This document shows positions 24,401 to 36,400 of a stretch of 64,000 bases of DNA, piece after piece. The translations under genes and the position numbers were made by a program. A model generated the notes under the pieces. The model was given only the letters and a program-made list of their open reading frames with translations. It was not told the origin of the DNA and searched no databases. The number at the start of each line of letters is the position of its first letter. The first letter of the stretch is position 1. The stretch comes from Leptobrachium leishanense (taxonomy: Eukaryota > Chordata > Amphibia > Anura > Megophryidae): NCBI GenBank assembly GCA_009667805.1, contig CM019064.1, positions 272,471,662 through 272,535,661 of the forward strand. Reading direction: 5' to 3'.

Positions 24401-27400
24401 TTCTCCCACCAGATCGATACGTCTCTCGTCCAGATATGTGGAATGGATCGGATAGGAATAGACCTCAGAAGAGATACATATATAGTACAGTATTGTTTAG
24501 GGACCGTGGTGAAAAAGATATGCGTAGAACAACTCACGTGTCTCAGAGCCTCCTATAGTGGTGGCTCGGTAATGATAGCCTTAGACCATATGACTCAGTC
24601 CGACTGAGGAAGCCTGCAGGACAAGCAGGAGAAACGCGTTTCGGTATATACCCCTTTTTATGTTGTTTTTAGAATTGTAATAAATGTTTTTATTTTCATC
24701 CATCGAATCCCATCGTTTGCTTGTGGAGTATTCTACAACTCATACACGCCCTGGTAATCTCCCGACTCGACTATTGCAATAATCTCTTATCTGGCCTCCC
24801 TCTGTCCCGCCTCTCCCCCCTACAATCCATCCTGAACGCCTCCGCCAGACTAATTCACCTCACCCGCCGCTCTGTCTCTGCCGCTCCCCTCTGCGAGTCC
24901 CTTCACTGGCTCCCCATCCACTGCAGAATTAAGTTCAAAATCCTTATCCTTACCTACAAAACCCTCACTAACTCAGCGCCCCACTACCTGTCCTCACTAA
25001 TCACCAAATACACCCCAGCCCGCTCCCTAAGGTCAAACAGTGACCTGCGCCTAGCTTCTCCCCGCATCACCTCTTCCCATGATAGACTGCAGGATTTCTC
25101 ACGTGCAGCCCCCACTCTCTGGAACGCTCTCCCTCGTACTGTCAGACTTTCCCCTAACTTCTCTTCCTTCAAACGCTCCCTTAAAACGTTCCTATTTAGG
25201 GAAGCCTACCACCCAACTCACTGACGCAATCATCAATCACTCTCACCTTACAGTCCTCTCCTCCTGTTTCCAACCCCAACCCTCCCAGATTGTGAGTTCC
25301 TACGGGAATAGGGCCCTCATCTCCTCCTGTACTGTTTGTCAAATGTTGTTCAATGTATTGTAACCCTGTCTATACTGTGCTTATTGTACAGCGCTGCGGA
25401 ATATGCTGGCGCTTTATAAATAAAGAATAATAATAATAATTCTACCATCTTTGCGTTCCTGTGATCCAAGAAGGGCGAGACCTCCCTCATATAGTCTAAG
25501 GCTATCATTACCGAGCCACCACTATAGGAGGCTCTGAGACACGTGAGTTGTTCTACGCATATCTTTATCAGTACGGTCCCTAAACAATACTGTACTATAT
25601 ATGTATCTCTTCTGAGGTCTATTCCTATCCGATCCATTCCACATATCTGGACGAGAGACGTATCGATCTGGTGGGAGAAGCCCCCCTTAGCGGCTTACAA
25701 GTGAAGACAGAGAGCCCTACAGGCTCCAGGCTTGTGAGTGTGCAATCATCGAATATATTGCTGTATTTTTACTTGTCTCTTTGGTATTGCACTACTGTTC
25801 CTTTGCAATCTTTTTTAGGACAATGGATTTGTGTCTATACCAAAGATGAGTATTTTACCATTTGTATTCCACCTTTGACACTTGGTGTGAGTGCTTTTGG
25901 TCATCAGTCTGTGTGCGCTCCTTGTTTTACAATCTCTGTAATTCTGCTTTCTATATGTATATGTAGGTGAGGGATACACCTACTGGTGAGCTGCACGATT
26001 ATTTACATTTACTTTAACTGATACAATCAATAGTGCCTTATAAACATCTTCAACCCACATTGGGTTAACACGAGCTTCTAGTTCACATGAAGCTTTGATG
26101 GGTGGAGTAGTGGGCGGAGAGAGGGCGGGGAAGTATGAGCTGAAGAAACATCCCGAGCTGAGTGGAGTCACCGGAGAAGATGAAATGACAGTTTAAATCA
26201 AGAAAATAAACATTTTTAAAACTTTTAATGATTTATTCTAGTTTGTCTATTAGGTATAAAAATGTTTAAATTACAATTACATTTTTTTTTTTCTAGACAT
26301 GCATATCCCTTTAAGACAATATTAGTGAAGGTGACAATTTTTTGTTAAAACTGGAGACAAAGTGCAGATAAGGTCTCCTAAAATGTTTTAATTAGGAAAG
26401 ATTAACAGAAATCTTTGGGCCCTATTACATTCTTCACGCAAAAACGCACGCAGAACGCGCACATTTTTGCACAAAGCGTTAAACGTTAACGCACGTAAAA
26501 CAACGCAGGTATTATAATCCTCGCGCATTTTTTCATCTGTGAAAAAAATAACGTGCGTAAAACGGACGCACAAAAACACGGGCGCAGCAACGTTGCGCGC
26601 AAAAATCAGTGTGCGGACTGTTTTTTTTCACACAATTCAGCCAATCAGAATTAAGAACCACAATTGTCTCACGTTAACCCTTTCGCTGCTGAGGCTTTTC
26701 CCGCCCCTGTGCTGAGGTCATTTTTTACCTGTTTTGCGCATCATGTTTAAACGTGTTTTTAAGGCTTATTTTAGTATATGACATCGACATATTATATATC
26801 GTTCTTTCCGTCAGACTCGGTAGATTCATAATATGTCATTATATATGTATACGTTATGTCATGTTTGTATATTATAACAAAAAATGCAATAAAATATGTA
26901 TTTTCAATAATTTACAGCGTGTAAAGTGTTTTTTTCCACATTTTAACATGCGAGCAATTGCGGTTATATTTTGTATGGGGTGCGCTTGTTAAAAAAATTA
27001 GAGATGGGGTCTCGTTACATTTTTTTTTGGGGAAAATGACACTATTTTTAACAAACGCACCGCATACAAAAATCGTTAATGCAGCATTATTGTTCACATT
27101 ATAATTGAAATGGGAACAATATTGCTGCATTAACAAAACAAAAAACAAAAAAAAAAAAGTGTTTATTTTTTTTTTTTAATTTTTTTTTTAATTTTTTTTT
27201 ATTTTTATTTTTTATTTTTTTTTTACATTTTTTTTACTTTCATGTTTGGTATCGTTGGAACGGCCATGCTCTGGCCGATCCAACGATATCAAAATTTAAC
27301 CCCTAACTGCCACGGATCGGGAGATAGGGAGTTCATTGGAACTCCCTATCTCCACACTTCGTGGCAGTTAGGGTTAATGCTAGGACTGGCGTCATCGTGC

Positions 27401-30400
27401 TGCGCACGATGACGCCAGTCCTCTGGGGGAGTTCCCGGAAGCTTGGCCGACATCCAAGATGTCGGCCAGCTCCCGGGAAGGATCGCAAATCGGCGCTTTT
27501 CAGCGCCGATTTGCGATCCAGCTCCCCAGGGGTTAATGCCAGGCATCATTTGGAAGGGCAGGCTGTGCCCTTCCAAATGATGCCTGGGTTAAGCCCCTGT
27601 GAGCCGCCGATCGGGAGGGAGAGAGGTCCGAAGGACCTCCCCCCCTCCCTTTCAGGCGCCTCCTCCGCACATGCGGGGGGGGCGCCTGAATTATGTGTCA
27701 TCGCGGGGGCGCGATGACACATAACAATGGCGGCCACTGCTCCGGATGCCGGGCTGACATCCAGGATGTCAGCCCGCACCGGAGGGGCCAGCGATCGGCC
27801 GGAACCCGGCCGAACGCTGACCCCAATGCGAGGACGCGCTCAGCGCGTCCTCCGCATACCAGGGGCAATGCTGAGGACGCGCTGAGCGCGTCCTTAGCAT
27901 TGAAGTGGTTAAGTTTTTGCGCCTGTCAAAGTCAATCTGAGCATATATGCTGCATCAATAAAAAGAAACACGCACAACTTCTTCATTTTATTGGTTTGGT
28001 ATGTGTAACTATACTTTGCTGCATTTTTTTTTTTGGGCTGGTGTATTAGTGTTCGGCCAGGTTGATAGAATTTGCCATTAGCACCAGCTTTCAGGCGTTG
28101 CTAAAATTATGCACGCAAAGGCTGTGCGTTACAAACTGCGCATAGATTGGAATACCATCCACGCACCAGCGCACAAATGCATTTGTGCTCACAAAGTTAA
28201 GTATAGGTTGCGCGAAGTACAGCAAGTTCGCGCTGCGTTTGTTGCGCTGAGATTGTAATACGACGTTCTGCGCAAAGGGTTTTGCCCCTCGCGTTAATGC
28301 GTTTTTGCGCACACGCTAACGTATGCACAAAGAATGTAATAGGGCCCTTTGAGTAGAGGAGTGTGTGCCTGAATGTAGAACTATATTTTTTGTTGAATGT
28401 CATAGTGCATATGAATTTGTCTGTAGGGTTGTAGTGCGTATTTCAAAAGCAGGAGTAGGAGTAGGTTACAAAAGAGTGTATCGGAGCAGGATGCTTTTTG
28501 GAAAGGTGTTAGGGGTGTAGATAATTGGGTACACAATGAATGAAAACACAAAAACAAATAAAATGTTCCTAACTTGCAGTTACGGTTGAACCAATACCAA
28601 TTTTTTCAGATCTAGTACAAGTACCGATACTTTTATTTAAAGTCATGTGACCGTTTTCCAATAAATAATTTATAATTTTTGCTGAAAGCCTGTTCAGTTT
28701 ATATTAATATTGAAATGTATGGCCGGAAACCCCATTAACCCACTGCACAGCCTGAACACACCCTGACCACACGCACAGACAGCAGAGATTGGATAGAGAT
28801 ATATCTATCGCTATCCACAAACACATGTATACCCCACACAGACCTCAGATACTGCGGCTGGCAAAATGCATCGCCAACATTCCCTTCTGACTAGGCCACG
28901 TGTTCCTCAGCGCGCCGACTGGCCGCATGATTCTCCGAGTGGCCGCCTGCTTGTGAAGTGCTCTCGCGAGATCTCGTGACCCCCGTGAGATCACGGCTAG
29001 AAGCCGCGTCACAGCCTTCAGAGGCCAGCACCCGCTCAGAGAACCATGTGGCCAGCTGGCGCTTGGAGGAACACGCGGCTAGTCAGAGGGGTAAGGCTGG
29101 TAATGCATTCTGCTAGCAGCCCCAGCCCCTCAGATGCAGACAAGCCAGCTCAGTGTTGGCTTCTGGTATCGGGGACATCTACTAAGTACTCGTGCAAATG
29201 CCGCTATCGGCACCAATACTACTATCGGTGCATCCCTAATAAAGACCGTTTATTCTTTTCATGTTCGGCAAAAACCTTTTTGTATTTTTTTAGACAACAT
29301 TTTTATTTTGTAACAGACCTTTTTATTATATTTTTAAAGGACTTTAGCATTATTTGGACACATTTTTGCTACATTTATAATGATTTATACACCTATCAGG
29401 AGAATAGGAGACTTCTGCAGTTGGGCAGATGCCAATTTGGCACAATTTACCGGTTATCGGTGCACTTTGGCGGTTTTCACCAACATTCGATAACTGCTCT
29501 GGTGACTCCATTTTCGGCAAAACACAGTAACCATTTCCTAATTAGTGAATTCACAGTATTTTCGGTGAAACGTAATCACTGAAACACAAAGCACCTGTGT
29601 GCTTTGGTACTTGTGAATAGACTCTTTAGTGTAATTGAGTTGCCATGGCACCAATTGTAAGCACAGACTTGTGTGATGTTGCAATTTTTATGGCTCACAT
29701 TCACCCTTAACAATGTTGATTTATGTAGACATACACTAAACCTAGCATCACATGTTTTTTCTGTATGAAAGTTAACTTACTCTCCCGGAGGAGCTGATTT
29801 TCCTTACGAATCTCCTCCATTTGCTGCTTCATTGATCTGGCTTGTGCTTGAAGTTCCTTTTTCTCCTCCATTATTAGAGGATAGTCTACGGTTTCCTTCA
29901 GTTTCTCAGTTAATTGGTGATTTTGTTTGGTTAATAGGGACAGCTGAACTTTCAATGCCTCCACTTCAATCTGAAGAAAAAAATCAAAAACAACAACAAA
30001 AGATTTATGCACTGGAGGCACACATACATAAGGATATTTGTCCGTGACAGACATGTCTTTTAACGTAACTAGTTGCTACAAAATAGGAAAAATCTGGCAA
30101 TTCAGCAAACCAGTAATCAATCACTCAACACCTCAATCTGAAACAGGCCTCCAAACCAAATGCAAATACTATCACTAACCTAGGCCTCAATCATTTTCAA
30201 ATGATTACAGTTACAGGTATTTGTAAAGAGCTAACAAGAGCTGTACAATGGGAGAGACAGAATAATAAATATACATACATGTTACACACACAGAATGGTA
30301 GGAGCCCAAAAGCTTACAGTCTAAGAGGTTGATTACAATCTGTTAGAAAAACTTCAAATGATTTATCCCATACACTTTAAAGGTGATGTCGGTAGATAAA

Positions 30401-33400
30401 TCATGTGAAGATTTTCTTTTCAAATTAATATTTATTAAAAGGTTTAATTTTTTTTCTGTTTGCAAAAAGAAATATTCACAACAAAAAAAAAAGTCAACTA
30501 ATTAAAGATATAGAAAGAAAGAAAAAAGGAAGGAGGGAGGTACAGGGAAGAATTCCATCCATCTCATACTAAACATGTTTACAAAAGAATATTCAAGCAG
30601 TACAACAAGGAGTACAAATAAGTATACAGTGACATTAAACATTGCAGTTAGTTCCATAAGTACAAACATAAACTGAAAAAAGTCAAATCAACAGCTGAAC
30701 TTTCAATGCCTCCACTTCGATCTGAAGAAAAAAGAAAAAACAACAACAAAAGATTTATGTACTGGAGGCACACATGCCAGCTGGGTGGAGTAGAGGTAAC
30801 ATCAGTGCTCTGTATCTGTGGAGAGACTGTGGAGACACAGGTTCAATCCCGGCAAGAGCACCTCTCAGTAAGTGTCCTTGGCAAGACACCTAACGGTACA
30901 TACTCGCCACCCAGGACATACTTGAAAACGAGAGAAATCTCAATGTATCCTTCCTGGTAAAATACTTTCTCCAAAAAAAAAAAAAAAACAAAGTATGGCC
31001 ATTAACATTACCTACAGTATTATCTTCCCATCTGTTCCAAAAGAGATTTCAACTTCGTGGTAAATGGAGATGGTTGTCTTAATGCAAACTCATAATTCTT
31101 ATTTTCAAGTATCATTTGCATGAATGTGATTTTCTAACTGATCGTAAACATTTGAAAATGCTTATCCAAAGGAATTAAATTGCAGCCTTAAATGGCGTTG
31201 TATCCGAAATTCTAGGAGGAGAAAACGCGCGCACACACACCCCACTTAAATTGATGTTGTGTTGTTTAGAAGATGTACATTTAGGACAGGTGAATATTGG
31301 TTGAGTTATTAATATTTTAAAGAAATGGAATGTGAAATAAGGAATCATGGGTTTACTATGGAAACATTTACAGTGACAGCTGGTCCTCTTTCCAAGTAAA
31401 AGAGTGTTGAAGGCCCTCACCTCGAGTTGCTGGGTGTGGGACATCGCTTTCTCCACATCTTGCCTCTTCAGGTTTAATATTATAGATTCCTCACGCATGC
31501 GGACAGCTTCCTCTAATACATCACACAAAGCATAATATACAGTGAGATGGCTTTCTTTACATACATATACACACAGATGCACACTGCAGTATACTCACCA
31601 CTCGAAATGCTAAAGTTGTACAAAGTATGTAGGGAATTATGGCAATGGATGAATGGAGGGATAGGCTAGTAAATCCCATGGATGGCTACGAGTATGTGAA
31701 TCCAACAATTTGTAACGTAGATCAGATGTGCATAAAATTAGTATTCTGACCAGATTTCAAACAGATTTATTTATTTAAAAAGGAGATTTATGAATGACAG
31801 CAATTACATAATGGAAGAGGTAAGCCTGTGGACAAGAAAGAGACTTGACAATCTTAAAACTTGAGAATAGCTGAAGAAGGATGACCGTAAGACTGGGTAG
31901 GCAGCATCCTTGCAGCTGTCCCATATCGTGGTTTTGTTTTCAATCCCAAAGTGGAATTTTTCTGGGGAGGGTATAAATGAAAACCCACCAGTCTGTCTCA
32001 TGACTGAGAAACAGCATGAGCATATGTGGTTGCTCAGGGAGCAGCTTTTGGCTTCTTTAGATAGAACTCGCCTTTACTAGAGGTGCCTTGACGAGGCAGG
32101 CGGGCTTAAAACTTCAATGGCCAGTCAAGTAAACATAAACCTCTAATTCTGTTTTGTTTCCCACGGTGTTATAGGGATAAGCGCAGATGACATCTTTTTT
32201 TCTTGTTATGTTTTATACATTGTGCTGGGCTGGATATGTCTGGTTGTTGCAGCCGCGACACCATTTTCCTGTATCTAGGCATAAGAAGGTGATCACTATC
32301 TTGTGCAAAGTTAAACCCCAGCACCTGGACCAATGTAACTTAACAGGAGTTGTCTATGCCACTTCCACGGCATGTGGAGGATGAGTGTCTCTGTTTTAAG
32401 GGCTTAACGGCTTTAACAAAACTAAATACGCACATACAATTGTATCTGTATCTACACAAGTTATTTATCTAGCACAGGGGTGGTCAATTACGGCTCTCCA
32501 GATGTTTTGAAACTACATTTCCCATGATGTTCGGCTGCTCATTAGGTTTGTAGAGCCTCAAGGGAAATGTAGTTTCAAAACATCTGGAGGGCCGTAATTG
32601 CCCACACCTGATCTAGCACAATGCATCAGTCACATGTATGTAACAGCAATGCTTGTACAATTTCAAAACGCTTCAGTTTAACATGCCGGGTTTCATACAT
32701 TGCAACAGAACATTTTCTAGTTCAATTCTTCATTAAGGGAGTTCCAAACAAGAATGGGGGGGGGGGTAGTGAATGCCTTTAAGTATCTAGAAAAGCTATT
32801 ATCTAGACATATTCCTCCCTCTGCCACAGCGCTTGCTTCTGGACCCAGAATCTAAGCCCTGCCACAAGCTCACATCTCCCTCTGCCACAGCGCTTGCTTC
32901 TGGACCCAGAACCTAAGCCCGGTCACAAGCTCACATCTCCCTCTGCCACAGTGCTTGCTTCTGGACCCAGAACCTAAGGTACGGGTGATCAACATGTCTT
33001 GTGCAATTCTACTCTACAATCTCGACTTTAATCCTACTGTTCATATATTATGCTTGCATCTATCTATTAATATTTTGGCTGTCTGTTTTTTTCTTTATAA
33101 ATGTATGCTCTGCTTTGTTAAACCCATGCTCTCATGTGGCCAACCCTCCCCCTCACCATGTCGTTAAAAATACCTGGCTAATACAGCCCACAAGCTCTAA
33201 TTCTGCAACCTCTTTATTCAACAGCCCGGCCACAAGCTCACATCTCCCTCTGCCACAACACCTGCTTCTGGACTCTGCTGTCCCACCCAGTGCTGGTCTG
33301 AAATTTGTAGCTTACTTTCCAGCTGCTTCCACTTTGCAAATCACCTAATTAACCCAAGGTTCTAGCCCTTCCCATGATATGTTAACCCCTTAACGCCGCA

Positions 33401-36400
33401 GGACGTACATTTATGCCCTGCATTAGGCGGGCTTTGACGCCGCAGGACGTAAATTGTACGTCCCCCCCTCCGTTAATACTCACCTCCTCCGGTCGCTCCC
33501 ACGCTGCTCTGACTCCCGCGGAGTCAGATCAGTGTGAATCCCTCCTCCGGCGCAGTGACGTCATCGCGCCGGTGGCGCGATGACGTCAGTTTCATGCGTC
33601 CCCCCCCCCGCCGGAGCAGGGGAAGCGCCTGAAGGGGAGGGGGGATCCTTTGGATCCCTCTATCTCCCGATCGCCGGGGACCAGGCGGCTGTGGCCAGCA
33701 TCGCTGGAAGGGTCACAGCCTGACCTTTCCAGCGATGTATGGGGGGTTAACCCCTTAGTTGCCAGGTCGCGACCGGGCACTAATTTGTGTCCGATCGCGG
33801 CTTATTTCCGGTGGGGGCCGCCATCTTGGATGGCAGCCCCCACCTCTGGGACCCCCCGGTCAACTGACTCATCGCGCCATGCGCGATGATGTCAGTTAAC
33901 CGGGGAACCCCCTAGCTGCAAAGGGATTTCCTATGGAAATCCCTTAGAGGAGATAAAGGGGTTCAAAGAACCCCCCTATCTCCTGATCGGTGGCAGCTAG
34001 GGGGTCATGTATGATATTGATGGAAAGGCCAGAGCATGGCCTTTCCAATGATATCAAACATGACCATGTTATAAGTAAAATAAAAGTTTAAAAAAAGTAA
34101 AAATAATAAAAAAATAATAAATTAAATAATAAAAAAAATAAATAAGTGTTTTTTTTTTTTTTAAATGCAGCACTATTGTTCACATTTCAATTATAATGTG
34201 AACAATGATGCTTCACTAATGATTTTTTTTGGGGGGGGGGTCTAGCTAAAATCATGCAATTTCTCCCCAAAAAATTAAAAAAGAGAGAAAAAAAAAGGGT
34301 TCCCCGTTCTAATTTTTTTAACAAATCTACCCCATAGAATATGACCGCAGAGCCTCGGATAATAAAATTAAAAAAACAAAACACTTTACACACTGTGGAA
34401 GATTGAAATTTTATTGAAAATTCAAATATTTTTACATTTTTTTACATTTTTTGTTATAGCATTTTGGCAGGGCATGACATATACATATAATAATGATATA
34501 TTATTAATCTGCCGAGTCTGCCGGAAAGAACGATATATAATTTGTCTGGGTGGTATAAGAATACGTGACTTAAAAACGGTCAAAATGAGCTCAGCAAACT
34601 TCTACTTCCGAAACAGCACCGAAGTTGTAAAATTACTCCCGTCCTTAAGGGGTTTAATCTGTATATTTGTGTTTTGTTTTTAATAGCTTGCATTTTATTA
34701 CTTTGTATTTCTGTAACAACTGTAACCACTCAATGTTCTTGAACCCAGGACATACTTGAAAACGAGAGAAATCTCAATGTATATTGAGTAAAATACTTTG
34801 CAAATAAATAAATATTGATTAGGAAGGCACTTTTTTTTTTTGGTGTTGTTCACTAATTGCCGTTGTTTACCATTGTTGCAAACCACAATAAACTATGGCG
34901 ATTCAGAGAGGGAAAGTTAAAAAAAAAAAAAAAAAAAGAACGCAACAAAGTTATATGAAGGAAACTGAAGCTCCATCGAGTGGTTGCAGAGCCAGGACAT
35001 GGAAATTATGCAGAGCAAGCCAACCATAAGTATTAATTTTCTCCGAGCACTGCACAATTTGAGGATCGGGCATATTCCACCAAAATAGTTGAGAAATATG
35101 ATCAGCTGATGAAAGCTTTGTGCCAGCCTACTAAGCCACCCACCTAAATACCTCTAAAAAACACTGCCAGGCCTATTTAAAAGGTGAAGCTCAGGAGAAC
35201 TGGCAGGAGAAAAGAATAATCTAGACCAAATAGCCGATTTGGAAAGTGAGATAAATGGGAGCATTTTTCTGGTTTGGCCATTTTGACCTAGAATTTTCAC
35301 TTCTCCAGTCATTCTCCTGAGATTCACTTTTCTTTGAATAGACCTGTATGTGTTCATTATGCATAACATTAGTGGCGTGGGCTGCAGATTTTACACTAAG
35401 CTTCTACCTGCCGGCACCTCCATGGACATTCAGTCTGTCTTACTACTTCTTGGTATTGGTGACCCTGGTTTGATTGAACATCAAAAACACCAATCATTGC
35501 CTCATTTACTACAAAAACACTACCCAGACACACCTGACAACATGCATGCTACCTACACACAAACATCCACATCACAGCAACTGATCCTTCAATATGTGAA
35601 ATCCAAACACATATGATGGTCGCATAGCTGGACATCCACACCATCACATATTGAGAACAGGGACCAGAAATATTTGCGATTATGCCACGATGTTGCACGT
35701 TTGTAATGCTGAGATGTTAGTTTATTATCATGGATCTCTTTGGTTGTAAGCTTTTACCAGCCATTAATTTAGGCAAAATGAAGTGTGGTTTTCTGGGCAT
35801 TCTGATCAACCTGACATGCGGTATTGAAATATGGCATGCTATTATACACCAGAATATTAATTTTAATTGGGATACATATACAAACATTTAATTATTTACA
35901 CACACGGATAATGTGTGCATATTTTTATTTGGCAAAACAAAATCAATACACCAATAACTTTAAACCACCAAAATAGTATAACTAAAAGGGGTTATTCACA
36001 CAACACTGTACAGCTGAAACAACTAAATCGACAGCAATAAAATAGTTGACAACTATTTTCATTATCGATTAATTGCTTGGTCGATTAATCTGTGTAAAAT
36101 GAACACTGCTTAGTGTCAGACTGAGTTAACACTTTCCTGTTGCGCAACTTACCATGCCGTCTGGTGGGCAGATATGCCTTGAAGACATGTGGCGTACTGG
36201 TACACCCCACTGACTTTAATGGGCCTCCTCGGCCCCTCCCCACATCTGGCTCAGGCCGTCCCCCTGCAGCCAATGACGCACATCAGCTGTGGGGCGAGCT
36301 GAATCAGAGGCCTGCAACAGCACTTGGCACCACGGCATTACTGGTACGCCTCACTGGCATTAACCCCCTCCCGACGGGTGACATCTGCCCGTCGTTAAGA

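Noticed and set aside
27361..28049. 118-residue frames on the plus strand
   Set aside because: They fall inside the hairpin-array element; reading on both strands reflects the palindromes, and copy B has different frame breaks.
29046..29582. 178-residue open frame
   Set aside because: It starts in the end of a degenerate hAT-type element and continues in AT-rich DNA. The same nucleotide segment recurs at about 56760-56880 in another context without conserved reading.
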